This document shows positions 39,774-49,112 of a stretch of 64,000 nucleotides of DNA, piece by piece (position 1 is the first letter of the stretch; every line of letters starts with the position of its first letter). The notes under the pieces were generated by a model. It saw nothing but the letters and a program-made list of their open reading frames with translations. It did not search any database and was not told where the DNA came from. The stretch covers positions 1-64,000 of the forward strand of contig MEOL01000034.1 of NCBI GenBank assembly GCA_001769215.1, written 5' to 3'. Source of the DNA: Bacteroidetes bacterium GWF2_41_31 (lineage in GTDB: Bacteria; Bacteroidota; Bacteroidia; Bacteroidales; F082). Both the position numbers and the translations under genes were made by a program.

Positions 39774-40426
39774 TGGATAAAATACATCATATTGCCCTTG
39801 CTGATGATCATGCCATGTTATTGGATGGCATTTCTACTTTGATTGAAAGTCAGCCAAACCTTCATGTGGTTTGTAAAGCACAAAATGGGAAGGAACTCAT
39901 TCATTTTGTCGAAATATCAGTCCCTGATCTGTGCATTATAGATATGGAAATGCCCATTATGGATGGGATGGCAGCCTCTGAATTGCTGTTAAAACGTTTC
40001 CCCGACTTAAAGATTATCGTACTGACGATGTATCAGGAGCAGAGCCTGGTAAAAAACCTTGTTAACATGGGCATTTCAGGATACCTGCTTAAAACTTCTG
40101 ATAAAGATGAACTATTGTTTGCCATCAATCAGGTGTTAAAGGGAAAGACCTATTTCGATGGAAAACTGATGAATCAAACCCGCAATGCCGAAGAAGAATT
40201 AATTGCATCACCCAACGACTTTTCGAAAGTGTCAAGACTCAGTGAACGTGAGAAGGAGGTTGCTATTTTATTGTGTAATGGGTTGAGTAATAAACAAGTT
40301 GCCGAGAAATTATTTGTTAGTCCAAGCACCGTTGATAACCACCGTACCAACCTGATGAAAAAACTGGATGTTCATAATGTGGTTGAACTCATCAGGTTTT
40401 GCTTAAAAAACAGCATCACAAAATAG
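39773..40426 (+). CDS. LuxR/NarL-family response regulator
   Basis: 217 residues: receiver domain with acidic pocket [12 protein letters not shown], phosphoacceptor aspartate in [13 protein letters not shown], and conserved Lys in [11 protein letters not shown]. The C-terminal LuxR helix-turn-helix is [20 protein letters not shown] followed by [18 protein letters not shown]. It is coupled to the TPR kinase by a one-base overlap, so the two form a dedicated pair. Likely targets include the genes downstream, but no binding site can be named. Confidence 0.95.
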   Translation: MDKIHHIALADDHAMLLDGISTLIESQPNLHVVCKAQNGKELIHFVEISVPDLCIIDMEMPIMDGMAASELLLKRFPDLKIIVLTMYQEQSLVKNLVNMGISGYLLKTSDKDELLFAINQVLKGKTYFDGKLMNQTRNAEEELIASPNDFSKVSRLSEREKEVAILLCNGLSNKQVAEKLFVSPSTVDNHRTNLMKKLDVHNVVELIRFCLKNSITK

Positions 40427-40654
40427 GAGAGTGTTTCCTTCGATGTAATAAAATCCACCGGTATTATCCCGGTCGAGTTTTACAATACCACTGGCAGCCG
40501 ACATGGTAGCCTGCAATTTCAATCTCAGTTTCTAAGTCCGATTGGTGTAATCACCCCATTATTTTAGTGTTGTTGAACTATTGTTTCTTCAATCTTCTTG
40601 GATGAATTTTGTCATTGTAATTCATCCATATTTAACAACTAAACACTTATCAAA
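40427..40654. other. Spacer with a possible decayed coding fragment
   Basis: Between the response regulator and the small ORF at 40655 there is no full gene. A plus-strand frame around 40445-40564 reads without stops for about 40 codons (VIKSTGIIPVEFYNTTG), faintly like a T9SS tail, but it has no start and no homology I can defend. Confidence 0.3.
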
Positions 40655-40792
40655 ATGAAAAAATTGATTTTTTCGTGTATTACGATTGAGTTTGCTCTCT
40701 TAATATCGAGCCCGCTGACAACCCAAAAGGAAAATCCCTTTACGGAGAAAACATCCCAGGTCTCAAAGATTATTGTAAAATATAATTACTAA
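40655..40792 (+). CDS. Possible small secreted peptide
   Basis: A 45-codon ORF beginning MKKLIFSCITIEFALLISS, which looks like a signal peptide, followed by a short polar tail (QKENPFTEKTSQVSKIIVKY). It lies 20 bases before the T9SS-exported gene at 40813 on the same strand. It could be a real small peptide, a leader, or the start of a truncated gene: many Bacteroidota exported proteins begin with such a segment. No family recognised. Confidence 0.35.
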   Translation: MKKLIFSCITIEFALLISSPLTTQKENPFTEKTSQVSKIIVKYNY

Positions 40793-40812
40793 CTCAAATA
40801 ATTTTATGCCTT

Positions 40813-42069
40813 ATGAAAAAACTTTTACTTTTTATTTTTAGTACTTCAATGGCCATGGTGGTATATGGCCAATGGACTTCAATCACGGTAGGAAATACAA
40901 CAACAGAGCCTACTTCAATGTCAGGTGTTGGAGATAGTGTAGTTGTTAGTTTTGCCGGTGATGGGATTTTCAAAACCATTGATTTAGGTAACTCATGGGT
41001 TGATGTCAGTGGTAATTTAGCAAATAAATATGTTAATGAAGTTCTGCAAGGCCCGGGGCTAATGCTCTTTGTGTCGACTAATAATGGTCCCTACTACACT
41101 TTTGATCAATCATCTTACGTACTTGCTTCAACCGGACTCGTAAATACTGATGTTAGTTTTTATTATGTTGGAGGTGATTTGAATGATAAAGATTTTATGG
41201 TAGGCACAAATGGCGGTGGTTTCTATACAGGGCCTGAATTAGATGGCCCCTGGTCGGCTGCAAATAATGGATTAGCCAATGATGCGCTCTATACAAATGA
41301 GCTAGCAGGTTACGATTTTGGAGATAGCAGCCGTTTTATTCTGGGTACCAATGCAGGAGTATATTATTCCGACGACAACTTCAACCATTGGACTTCAGGT
41401 AATAATGGTCTATCGGGAGACCAGCTTATTATTACCGGTGTAATGCAATTAAGTACCCTGTCTTTAATTACTACCCATGCAGGATGTTATTACAGTATTG
41501 ACAAGGGTGCCAGCTGGGTATCGCTTATTGCTGATGAAAAGTTTAATTTATTGGTGTTAAATATTAATCCGGGTGGCGACTTTATGATTTTTGTTTTGGG
41601 TGAAACATCCTATCTGACCACTGACCTTGTAAACTATATTCCTATTTCTACGCCTGGAGAGGTAATATGTGGAACAGTTACCACCAACGATTTATTTATC
41701 GCAACTGCATCAGGAAAATCAGATGTTAATTATAGTGGCGGGTTTTACAGACAACCTATAGATTGGATTATTTCAGGATTGCCCGACAATACTCCTGACT
41801 CGAAATCATCTTCTTTAGAACAAAATTATCCAAACCCGTTTGGCAGTTCTACTACAATTGGTTATACAATGAATAAATCAGATTTTGTTCAACTCAAAAT
41901 TCTTGATTGTTCCGGAAGAGAAGTAACAACGTTGGTGAATGAATTTCAGGAAGAAGGAAGCTATCAAGTTGTTTTCGATGCCAATGATTATCCCGCAGGC
42001 ATATATTATTACACGTTGCAAACCAGGAATCATCTTTCTGAAACAAAGTTGATGGTAAAACTTAAATAG
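40813..42069 (+). CDS. T9SS-exported repeat protein with C-terminal sorting domain (paralogue A)
   Basis: 418 residues: signal peptide ending VYGQ, a middle part of repeated strand motifs (SFAGDGIFKTIDLGNSWVDV, LFVSTNNGPYYTFD, FILGTNAGVYYSDDNF) like BNR/sortilin or photosynthesis-stability-type propellers, and a type A sorting tail (LEQNYPNPFGSSTTIGYTM, LDCSGREVTTLVNE, then DANDYPAGIYYYTL). The tail directs export across the outer membrane by the type IX system and removal or surface attachment. A close paralogue of almost the same length is at 62060-63310, and a decayed tail follows at 42142. Confidence 0.88.
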   Translation: MKKLLLFIFSTSMAMVVYGQWTSITVGNTTTEPTSMSGVGDSVVVSFAGDGIFKTIDLGNSWVDVSGNLANKYVNEVLQGPGLMLFVSTNNGPYYTFDQSSYVLASTGLVNTDVSFYYVGGDLNDKDFMVGTNGGGFYTGPELDGPWSAANNGLANDALYTNELAGYDFGDSSRFILGTNAGVYYSDDNFNHWTSGNNGLSGDQLIITGVMQLSTLSLITTHAGCYYSIDKGASWVSLIADEKFNLLVLNINPGGDFMIFVLGETSYLTTDLVNYIPISTPGEVICGTVTTNDLFIATASGKSDVNYSGGFYRQPIDWIISGLPDNTPDSKSSSLEQNYPNPFGSSTTIGYTMNKSDFVQLKILDCSGREVTTLVNEFQEEGSYQVVFDANDYPAGIYYYTLQTRNHLSETKLMVKLK

Positions 42070-42141
42070 TGGTTTCGCTATGCAAAGGGTATGGCAACAA
42101 AGTAAATTTATAGGTTTCTAGGTGTTGAAACCAATTCAAAA

Positions 42142-42330
42142 TATGGATCCCGGGGGATGGCACGCTACAGGCAACCGCTTGGTTTGGTTGTTGGTATGGA
42201 TGAAATTCTTACTTCCGGCTCAGCTCAATGTCTGGAGCAAAATTTCCCGGATCCTTTTTCAAATAGTAGGGTTGGCGTTAAGAAAATAGATTATTCTCCG
42301 GCTATGAGGCTCACCCAACCATCAAAATAA
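42142..42330 (+). pseudogene. Relic C-terminus of a further T9SS paralogue
   Basis: One frame (ATG 42157 to stop 42328) contains ARYRQPLGLVVGMDEIL followed by QCLEQNFPDPFSNS. In both intact paralogues the same two landmarks, YRQP and L(E/K)QNYPNPF, occur about 23 residues apart; here they are 22 apart. The rest of the sorting domain is scrambled and no upstream part of the gene remains. I read it as the tail of a lost tandem copy. It lies 72 bases after the intact gene. Confidence 0.65.
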
Positions 42331-42383
42331 CCTTAGGATTTTTATTTCATATTAATTTGAATATATTCGCTTTAAAAATTGAT

Positions 42384-42848
42384 ATGGAAACACCACTGGA
42401 GAAAATACTTGTTTTAGGGATTGGCAATATGCTGATGGGTGATGAAGGAATTGGCGTTCGGGCCATTCAATACATACAAAACCAACCTTTACCCGAAAAT
42501 GTTGATTTGCTTGATGGTGGAACCGGAGGGTTTTATATCCTTTCGGTGCTCGAAGATTACCAAACCATTATTATGATTGATGCCACCATGGACGATGAAA
42601 CTCCCGGGACATTAAAGGTAATCGAACCCCATTTTGCGTCTGACTTTCCAAAAGTGCTTAGTTCACACGATATCGGATTGAAGGATCTCATTGAGTCGGC
42701 TGCCCTGCTTAATCACCTTCCAAGGATATATCTCATTACAGTGACCATTTTAGAATTGCAGGATCTAACCCTGGAACTTTCACCTGAAATAGAAGCCTCC
42801 ATCCCCAAAATTTATCATCTGGTAAACAAAATATTGGCCTCCTGTTAA
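42384..42848 (+). CDS. hyaD: Hydrogenase maturation endopeptidase (HyaD/HybD family)
   Basis: About 154 residues. The N-terminal VLGIGNMLMGDEGIGVRAIQ is diagnostic, with the nickel-binding Glu in GDEGIG, and DGGTGGF and SSHDIGLKDLI follow. The enzyme removes the C-terminal peptide of the hydrogenase large subunit after nickel insertion; the target here is the large subunit encoded at 44490, whose C-terminus keeps that peptide. The frame extends to TTG 42357, but ATG 42384 gives the usual start. Confidence 0.92.
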   Translation: METPLEKILVLGIGNMLMGDEGIGVRAIQYIQNQPLPENVDLLDGGTGGFYILSVLEDYQTIIMIDATMDDETPGTLKVIEPHFASDFPKVLSSHDIGLKDLIESAALLNHLPRIYLITVTILELQDLTLELSPEIEASIPKIYHLVNKILASC

Positions 42849-42922
42849 TTTAGAATAGTTCTAAATTTGTGCCGGATGGGCAAAAAGTGAGTTCGCTATT
42901 TAAATTCGTTTCTAAATAACAA

Positions 42923-42930
42923 TATATTTG
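42923..42930 (+). promoter_or_regulatory. -7 element before hypC and the hydrogenase genes
   Basis: TATATTTG fits TAnnTTTG and lies 53 bases before the hypC ATG. A second match, TAAATTTG, is at 42861-42868. Neither has a clean -33 box. Confidence 0.45.
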
Positions 42931-42982
42931 AGGCAATTAATTATGTAGATAGTTAGATATTTCATTTTATTGTACCAAAATT

Positions 42983-43249
42983 ATGTGTTTAGCAGTTCCG
43001 GGAGAAATCATATCCATCGACGATAGCGTATCCGAAATGCGGATGGCTAAGGTAAATATCTCCGGAAGTATAGTGGATGCATGTGTTGAGTGGCTGCCCG
43101 AAGCAGGCGTGGGTGATTATGTGGTGGTTCATGTAGGTATGGCCATTGCAAAAGTGGAAGAACAGGATGCAATGGAAGCTCTTGAAATATTTAGGGAGAT
43201 GGATGAGCTCCTTCAGAACGAAGAGTTGATTAAGACAGAGAGGCAGTAA
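42983..43249 (+). CDS. hypC: [NiFe]-hydrogenase maturation chaperone HypC/HupF
   Basis: 88 residues starting with the invariant MCLAVPGEI; the cysteine after Met carries the Fe(CN)2CO unit with HypD and delivers it to the large-subunit precursor. The OB-fold continues with AKVNISGSIVDACVEWLPEA and VGDYVVVHVGMAIAKVEEQD. It stands between the endopeptidase and the structural genes. The other Hyp factors (HypA, B, D, E, F) are not in this window. Confidence 0.94.
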   Translation: MCLAVPGEIISIDDSVSEMRMAKVNISGSIVDACVEWLPEAGVGDYVVVHVGMAIAKVEEQDAMEALEIFREMDELLQNEELIKTERQ

Positions 43250-43376
43250 GGAGCTGAACCAGAGGAGAAAGCTTAGGCTGAAATAGCCATTTGTTGGGCT
43301 TTCAGATGCCAGTCGTGATGTTATTGCAGGTATAATCATATACATTATATTAATACGCATCTTAATCTGTTTAGCT

Positions 43377-44483
43377 ATGATCGACAAAAAACCCACCGTT
43401 TACGAAGAAGTGCTGGCAGCAGGCTATTCACGCCGCGATTTTCTCAAGTTTTGCGGCACCATGGCCGCCATGCTTGGTTTAAGCGCCAGTGGTGCTTCTC
43501 AAATTGCCAAAGCACTCGAAACCAAATCCAGAATCCCTGTTTTGTGGATGCATTTTCAGGAATGTACTTGTTGCAGTGAATCGTTTATCAGGTCGTCGCA
43601 TCCCATTGTGGCCGACATCTTACTCGACAAGATTTCTCTGGATTATACTGAGACCTTAATGGCTGCCTCGGGTCACCAGGCAGAAAAATCACTCCACGAT
43701 ACCATGGAAAAATACCATGGTCAGTACCTGATGATGGTTGAAGGTTCTATTCCTACAGGTGATGAAGCTTATTGCTGCATTGGAGGCAGAAGTGCTTATG
43801 ATATTGTAAATGAAGTGGCCGATGGAGCCAAAGCCATCGTGGCCTGGGGCAATTGTGCTTCAGCTGGTTGCGTTCAGGCTGCTTCTCCAAATCCAACGGG
43901 AGCCAGACCGGTGCATAAAGTCATCAAAGGCAAACCCATTATTAATGTGCAGGGTTGCCCCCCCATCGCCGAGGTGATGGCTGGCGTAATTGTGCATTTG
44001 CTTACCTTCGACCGCATTCCTCAGCTGGATGGATTGGGCAGGCCGATGGCATTCTATTCAAGACGTGTGCATGACACTTGTTACCGCAGACCCAACTATG
44101 ATGCAGGCCTGTTCGTCGAGTCGTTCGACGATGAAAATGCCAAACGTGGATACTGCTTATACAAGATGGGGTGCCGCGGACCAAATACCTATAATTCATG
44201 TGGGGTTATTAAATGGAACAATGGTGTCAGTTATCCTATCCAGTCGGGCCATCCTTGCATAGGATGCAGTGAAGCCAGTTTTTGGGACAATGGCCCATTC
44301 TATAAACACCTGCAAAGTTTCCCGGGATTTGGTATTGAATCTACAGCCGATACCATCGGAGTGGGGCTGGGGATAGCTACCGGAGCCGGAATTGTGGCTC
44401 ATGCCATTTCGACTAACATCCGCAAACGGAAACATACGAACAAAGGTGAAGTGAAAGCAGATATTGAAAACCCGAAAATTTAA
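43377..44483 (+). CDS. hyaA: [NiFe]-hydrogenase small subunit, six-cysteine proximal cluster
   Basis: 368 residues. A twin-arginine signal (YSRRDFLKF, residues 17-25) exports it folded with the large subunit. Proximal-cluster ligands C63, C66, C160 and C194 are joined by two extra cysteines, C65 (ECTCCSES) and C165 (GNCASAGCVQ). These match the spacing of the supernumerary cysteines of E. coli Hyd-1, which form the O2-tolerant [4Fe-3S] cluster. Medial and distal cluster residues (HDTCYRRPN, GYCLYKMGCRGP, HPCIGCSE) are present. A C-terminal helix (VGLGIATGAGIVAHAIST) anchors it in the membrane next to the cytochrome b. It passes electrons from H2 to the chain. Confidence 0.95.
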   Translation: MIDKKPTVYEEVLAAGYSRRDFLKFCGTMAAMLGLSASGASQIAKALETKSRIPVLWMHFQECTCCSESFIRSSHPIVADILLDKISLDYTETLMAASGHQAEKSLHDTMEKYHGQYLMMVEGSIPTGDEAYCCIGGRSAYDIVNEVADGAKAIVAWGNCASAGCVQAASPNPTGARPVHKVIKGKPIINVQGCPPIAEVMAGVIVHLLTFDRIPQLDGLGRPMAFYSRRVHDTCYRRPNYDAGLFVESFDDENAKRGYCLYKMGCRGPNTYNSCGVIKWNNGVSYPIQSGHPCIGCSEASFWDNGPFYKHLQSFPGFGIESTADTIGVGLGIATGAGIVAHAISTNIRKRKHTNKGEVKADIENPKI

Positions 44484-44489
44484 AGTATT

Positions 44490-46211
44490 ATGGCACAAAG
44501 AATTGTTGTCGACCCGATCACACGTATCGAAGGACACTTAAGAATAGAAGCTGAAATCAAGGATGGCGTTATTGTGGATGCTTACAGTTCAGGAACCATG
44601 GTTCGGGGAATTGAACTCATCCTGAAAGGACGCGATCCACGCGATGCATGGGCATTTACCGAAAGGGTTTGCGGCGTTTGCACTACCGTACACGCCCTCG
44701 CCTCGGTAAGAACCGTTGAAAATGCCCTGGGTATAACCGTTCCACCCAATGCCGATGTAATCCGTAACCTGATGTTCTGCGCGCAATATATGCAGGACCA
44801 CGTGGTGCATTTCTATCACCTCCATGCCCTCGACTGGGTAGACGTGGTCTCTGCCCTCCAGGCCGATCCTGCTGCCACCTCGCAGCTGGCTCAAAGTATT
44901 TCGAGCTGGCCCAACAGCTCGCCCGGGTATTTTTCGGATGTTCAGAAACGAATTAAAAAATTCGTTGATAGCGGCCAATTGGGGATTTTCGCCAATGGTT
45001 ACTGGGGACATCCGGGTTATAAACTTCCTGCCGAAGCCAACCTGATGGCGGTGGCACATTATCTGGAAGCACTGGAGTGGCAAAAGGAAATCGTTAAAGT
45101 TCACACCATCTTTGGCGGAAAAAATCCACATCCCAATTACCTGGTAGGAGGCGTGCCTTGTGCAATTAATATCGATGACAGCAATGCGCTGAATGCCGAA
45201 CGGCTGGCTTATGTAGGTACCTTGTTCGATCAGGCATACGACTTTATTGAACAGGTGTATATTCCTGATTTACTCGCCATCGCTTCCTTTTATAAAAGTG
45301 ATTGGGGAGCCATTGGCGGAGGGCTATCAAATTATATGGCTTATGGCGATTTGCCTACCAATGGCTATGCAGATGTGGGCAGCTTTAAATTCCCGCGTGG
45401 TATCATCATGAACCGCAACCTGAATGAAGTAATTCCGATTGATGGTACCGATCCCGAGCAGATCAAAGAGCAAATTGCGCATTCATGGTATGATTATTCT
45501 GACAATGATCCTTCCGGTAAGCATCCATGGAATGGAGAGACCAATCTTAACTATACAGGGCCAAGACCTCCTTACGACTATCTGGACGTTGATAATAAAT
45601 ACAGCTGGTTGAAGACCCCCAGATGGAATGGTCATCCAATGGAGGTAGGACCACTTTCTCGCATGCTGGTGGGTTATGCCTCAGGCAAGGATGAATTTAA
45701 AGAAGTGATTACCTACGCATTACAAAAACTGGATGTACCTGTAACCGCCTTGTTCTCTACCTTAGGGCGTACTGCCGCCCGTGGACTTGAAACCAAGCTG
45801 GTAGCCGGATGGTCAAGAGAGTTCTATCAGCAATTGCTTGCCAATATTAAAAATGGCGATACACGAACTTTTGTTGCTGATAAATGGAAACCAGAGACTT
45901 GGCCATCAGAAGCCCAGGGAGTTGGTATGACGGAGGCCCCAAGAGGTGCACTTGCACACTGGATTAAAATTAAGGATAAGAAAATAGACAATTATCAACT
46001 GGTAGTACCGAGTACCTGGAATGCTTCCCCACGTGATGCCAACGGAAACCGATCGGCTTACGAAGCCTCTTTAATTGGCACCCCCATCGCAGATCCGGAA
46101 AATCCCCTGGAAATTCTGAGGACAATCCATTCTTTCGATCCCTGCCTGGCCTGTGCTGTGCACCTGTATGATCACAAGGGAAAGTATGTTCATCAAATTC
46201 AAACCTTTTAA
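44490..46211 (+). CDS. hyaB: [NiFe]-hydrogenase large (catalytic) subunit
   Basis: 573 residues. The nickel-iron site is bound by two CxxC pairs: C61 and C64 in ERVCGVCTTVHALASV, and C552 and C555 in DPCLACAVH. The protein still ends with a 15-residue extension after H558, which HyaD-type endopeptidase should remove. RIEGHLRIEAEI near the start is also typical of group 1 enzymes. It begins 6 bases after the small subunit stop. H2 is oxidised here on the periplasmic side. Confidence 0.96.
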   Translation: MAQRIVVDPITRIEGHLRIEAEIKDGVIVDAYSSGTMVRGIELILKGRDPRDAWAFTERVCGVCTTVHALASVRTVENALGITVPPNADVIRNLMFCAQYMQDHVVHFYHLHALDWVDVVSALQADPAATSQLAQSISSWPNSSPGYFSDVQKRIKKFVDSGQLGIFANGYWGHPGYKLPAEANLMAVAHYLEALEWQKEIVKVHTIFGGKNPHPNYLVGGVPCAINIDDSNALNAERLAYVGTLFDQAYDFIEQVYIPDLLAIASFYKSDWGAIGGGLSNYMAYGDLPTNGYADVGSFKFPRGIIMNRNLNEVIPIDGTDPEQIKEQIAHSWYDYSDNDPSGKHPWNGETNLNYTGPRPPYDYLDVDNKYSWLKTPRWNGHPMEVGPLSRMLVGYASGKDEFKEVITYALQKLDVPVTALFSTLGRTAARGLETKLVAGWSREFYQQLLANIKNGDTRTFVADKWKPETWPSEAQGVGMTEAPRGALAHWIKIKDKKIDNYQLVVPSTWNASPRDANGNRSAYEASLIGTPIADPENPLEILRTIHSFDPCLACAVHLYDHKGKYVHQIQTF

Positions 46212-46220
46212 TCTTGGCTT

Positions 46221-46934
46221 ATGGAAACTTTAGTAAGTGAGGAATTAGTCCGAAAAGTGTATGTTTGGGAACTTCCCGTAAGGTTATACCATTGGGTCAA
46301 TGCACTGTGTATCGTAGCTCTGTGCATTACAGGTTTTATTATCGGCAGGCCGCCCGCATTGCAAAGCGCTGCCGAAGCTTCCTTTAGTTATTGGTTTGGG
46401 ACCGTCAGGTTTATCCATTTCGTCGCGGCTTTTTTATTCTTTTTCAACTTCGTTTTCAGGATTTATTGGGGATTTGTTGGAAACAGATATGCCCGTTGGA
46501 ATAATTTTATTCCGCTTAAAAAGAGGCAATGGAATGAATTTGTTAGTGTTTTAAAAGTGGATATTCTGCAGTTATCCGACAAACCCATTTTGTCTATCGG
46601 GCACAATACCCTTGCCAGCCTTACCTATTTTATCACCTTCCTGGCCTTCATTTTACAAAGCCTCACCGGGTTTGGTCTGTATGCTGCCATGAGCACTTCC
46701 TGGTTTCCTGACCTGTTTTCGTGGATCGTCCCCCTGTTGGGAGGTGATTTCATGACGCGTCAAATCCATCATATTCTCATGTGGTTCTTCATCCTTTTTG
46801 GATTGGTCCATGTGTATCTGGTATTTTATCATGACTACATTGAACGAAATGGGATGACTTCTTCAATGATTGGCGGATGGAAATTTATTGATGCGGAAGC
46901 ACATAAAGCTAAACCTGACGACAAGACAAAATGA
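46221..46934 (+). CDS. hyaC: Hydrogenase-linked cytochrome b subunit
   Basis: 237 residues with four predicted transmembrane helices and the histidines that bind two b hemes (for example LPVRLYHWVNALCIVALCI near the start, VRFIHFVAAFLF, and ILMWFFILFGLVHVYLVFYH). This is the HyaC/HupC type subunit that takes electrons from the small subunit and reduces quinone. It starts 9 bases after the large-subunit stop and closes the operon; a hairpin lies about 80 bases downstream. Confidence 0.93.
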   Translation: METLVSEELVRKVYVWELPVRLYHWVNALCIVALCITGFIIGRPPALQSAAEASFSYWFGTVRFIHFVAAFLFFFNFVFRIYWGFVGNRYARWNNFIPLKKRQWNEFVSVLKVDILQLSDKPILSIGHNTLASLTYFITFLAFILQSLTGFGLYAAMSTSWFPDLFSWIVPLLGGDFMTRQIHHILMWFFILFGLVHVYLVFYHDYIERNGMTSSMIGGWKFIDAEAHKAKPDDKTK

Positions 46935-47015
46935 TATCTGGATAAATAGGCAGTATACTTATTTTAATTGTCATTGATCGATTTGGATATCAACCGGAAA
47001 TATTTATTAAAATCA

Positions 47016-47063
47016 CCACGCGTTTCACACTATTCATTCATAATCATCGGGTGTAACGCGTGG
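47016..47063. terminator. Long-loop hairpin between convergent genes
   Basis: CCACGCGTT (47016-47024) pairs with AACGCGTGG (47055-47063), extended by a partly paired CACAC/GTGT. The right arm is the last codons of the lipoprotein gene. It may end both the hydrogenase operon and the convergent gene; the loop is long and no T run is obvious, so the call is tentative. Confidence 0.4.
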
Positions 47064-48351
47064 TTATTTTTAGCACTTTATTATTGAATGTCAGCTTGTT
47101 TATCAAATTAAAACCGGGATAAGAAAGAATGAGGACTTCGTTTCCTGCGGCAATAAAAAGCCTGCCCTTCTCCTGTTCCCAAGCCATATCTTCTATTTCG
47201 TTTACCGAAAAGTTTATCTGCGTCGCGATACCTGTTTCTGAATTCACCTGAAACAGCCCGGATGCTGAATTGATTAGAAATGTGATGTCACCGATGGGAA
47301 CGACTTGATGGATACTTCCAAAATCGAAAATATGTGTGGAAATTAGTTGATTTTCATGTGGATCGAAATTCAACATACGACCTGAATTGTTAATGTTACC
47401 GAACAAAATAACAGTTTCGCTTTCGCCGGATTGGAGTCCAAAAACCAGTTCGAAATCAATCAGGTACTGATGTTGAAGTGCGCCTGTTGTCCGATAACAG
47501 GTGTTCAGCATGGAGGATAAACCTGTCCTGCTTTTATAAGCGATTACCAGTTTTGTTGTGTTAGCAACCAGGTTAGTAGGGTAGTAGCTACTGAATATGG
47601 GGGTGTTAAACACTTCTAAGCCCGTGGAGGCGTATATTGAAATCACCTGCCCCGCTCCGTTACCAAAATATAAAAGCGGTGAGTGGTACTGTACGAAGGT
47701 GAATTCAGGATAGGGCAGCTGGGGATCTCTGGACCATTGTAGTTTTAAATCGGAATATGAATAAGCAGATAATATTTCAGGAATGGCAGTTGTTAATATC
47801 AACAAATCAGATTCCCGGTCGGCAATGGCATGAGTGATTTTACCGATAACCGGAAGCTGTGCCGTTTCTGTCATGTGTTCGTCGTAAAAGTAGATACGTG
47901 ATTTGTTTCCATCTTCCTCGGTTACAACGGAAAATCCCTTATAAGCAAAGGGTTTATTGCTCAAATTGATTTCCATGAACTCATGGGTGGTTTTTTGATC
48001 GTTTTCCACAACCAGGTGAACAAAGCAATTCATAGAATCGAAAGCTGCCAGGGCACCTACCGGGACAGGAATCTCAAAATGGCGCATGCTGTCAACGGGA
48101 TAAATGAATAGTTGCGGTGATACCGGAATAAGGTCTTCATTATCGATGCTAACACGAACATAATGTATCGCTGACTTGCTCTCGATGTTAAATTTAACCA
48201 GAATAGTGTCAGGCACTTGAAAAATGGAGGATGCTTCGGGTGCGATAAACGTGATGGCCACCGGAGTTGCTTTTTCAGGTTTTTTACACCCCGCAATTGA
48301 GGTAAGCACCACCAAAAAAGAAAAAATAAATCTGTAAAAATGGTTTGTCAT
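47044..48351 (-). CDS. Uncharacterised lipoprotein with propeller-like body
   Basis: 435 residues with a lipobox (LTSIAGC) and basic mature start KKPEK. Residues about 30-130 look like an Ig-like beta domain (ITFIAPEASSIFQVPDTILV). The remainder alternates strands in a way typical of a YncE/PQQ-like propeller (SRIYFYDEHMTETAQLP, LLYFGNGAGQVISIYASTG, GRLFIAAGNEVLILSYPGF). No specific family or function is recognised. It is a single gene divergent from the exonuclease at 48405. Confidence 0.72.
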   Translation of the reverse strand: MTNHFYRFIFSFLVVLTSIAGCKKPEKATPVAITFIAPEASSIFQVPDTILVKFNIESKSAIHYVRVSIDNEDLIPVSPQLFIYPVDSMRHFEIPVPVGALAAFDSMNCFVHLVVENDQKTTHEFMEINLSNKPFAYKGFSVVTEEDGNKSRIYFYDEHMTETAQLPVIGKITHAIADRESDLLILTTAIPEILSAYSYSDLKLQWSRDPQLPYPEFTFVQYHSPLLYFGNGAGQVISIYASTGLEVFNTPIFSSYYPTNLVANTTKLVIAYKSRTGLSSMLNTCYRTTGALQHQYLIDFELVFGLQSGESETVILFGNINNSGRMLNFDPHENQLISTHIFDFGSIHQVVPIGDITFLINSASGLFQVNSETGIATQINFSVNEIEDMAWEQEKGRLFIAAGNEVLILSYPGFNLINKLTFNNKVLKITTRYTR

Positions 48352-48404
48352 AACCTGCGCAAGTTACACATTTTTGTGTACTTTTAATTTTTAAAACCTG
48401 AGAC

Positions 48405-49112
48405 ATGCTCAATCAACTTGCTACTGACAGAATACTGTTTCTTGACATAGAAACAGTTCCGGGAGTTCCGGATTTCAATCAAATGAGTGATAAAATGAAA
48501 ATCTTGTGGGAAAAGAAATCCCGCAGGTTACAGACCGAGGAAGGTGAAACTGCCGATGTGCTTTATAACAGGGCAGGAATTTTCGCTGAATTTGGAAAAA
48601 TCGTCTGCATTTCATGTGGTTGCTTTTCAGGGAAAGAATTCAGGGTCAAATCATTTTTTGGTGACGACGAAAAAATTCTTTTACAGGAATTTGCCGACAT
48701 GTTGAGGCGATACTATGACAATAAGGATTCGTTGTTGTGTGCTCATAATGGCAAAGAGTTCGACTTTCCTTACATTGCCCGCAGGATGTTGGTGCTGGGA
48801 GTAGAACTTCCTTCCATTCTGGATATGGCTGGTAAAAAACCATGGGAAGTTCAACATCTCGACACCATGGAGCTATGGAAATTTGGCGATTATAAACACT
48901 ATACTTCGCTGGAGTTATTGGCCGCTATATTCGACATTCCCACACCAAAAGATGACATCGATGGCAGCATGGTTGGTAAAGTTTACTGGGAGGAAAAAAA
49001 CCTGGAACGCATCGTGACCTATTGCCAAAAAGATGTCATTACCATTGCCCGGCTGTTACGCCGGTACCAAGGGTTGGATTTGATAAAAGATGAAGATATT
49101 GTGCTGACTTAG
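48405..49112 (+). CDS. DEDD-family 3'-5' exonuclease (PolB exonuclease-like)
   Basis: 235 residues with the DnaQ-like acidic motifs: ExoI in FLDIETVPGVPDF, ExoII in LCAHNGKEFDFPYIARRM and ExoIII in YCQKDVITIARLL, where the tyrosine-plus-three-to-D spacing suggests the DEDDy type. It resembles the predicted 3'-5' exonuclease family related to the PolB proofreading domain. No polymerase domain is attached, so it probably acts in DNA or RNA trimming or repair. It lies 231 bases before dnaB on the same strand. Confidence 0.88.
   Translation: MLNQLATDRILFLDIETVPGVPDFNQMSDKMKILWEKKSRRLQTEEGETADVLYNRAGIFAEFGKIVCISCGCFSGKEFRVKSFFGDDEKILLQEFADMLRRYYDNKDSLLCAHNGKEFDFPYIARRMLVLGVELPSILDMAGKKPWEVQHLDTMELWKFGDYKHYTSLELLAAIFDIPTPKDDIDGSMVGKVYWEEKNLERIVTYCQKDVITIARLLRRYQGLDLIKDEDIVLT

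Noticed and set aside
44589-45131. 180-codon minus-strand ORF
   Set aside because: Shadow of the hydrogenase large subunit, which carries both CxxC pairs.
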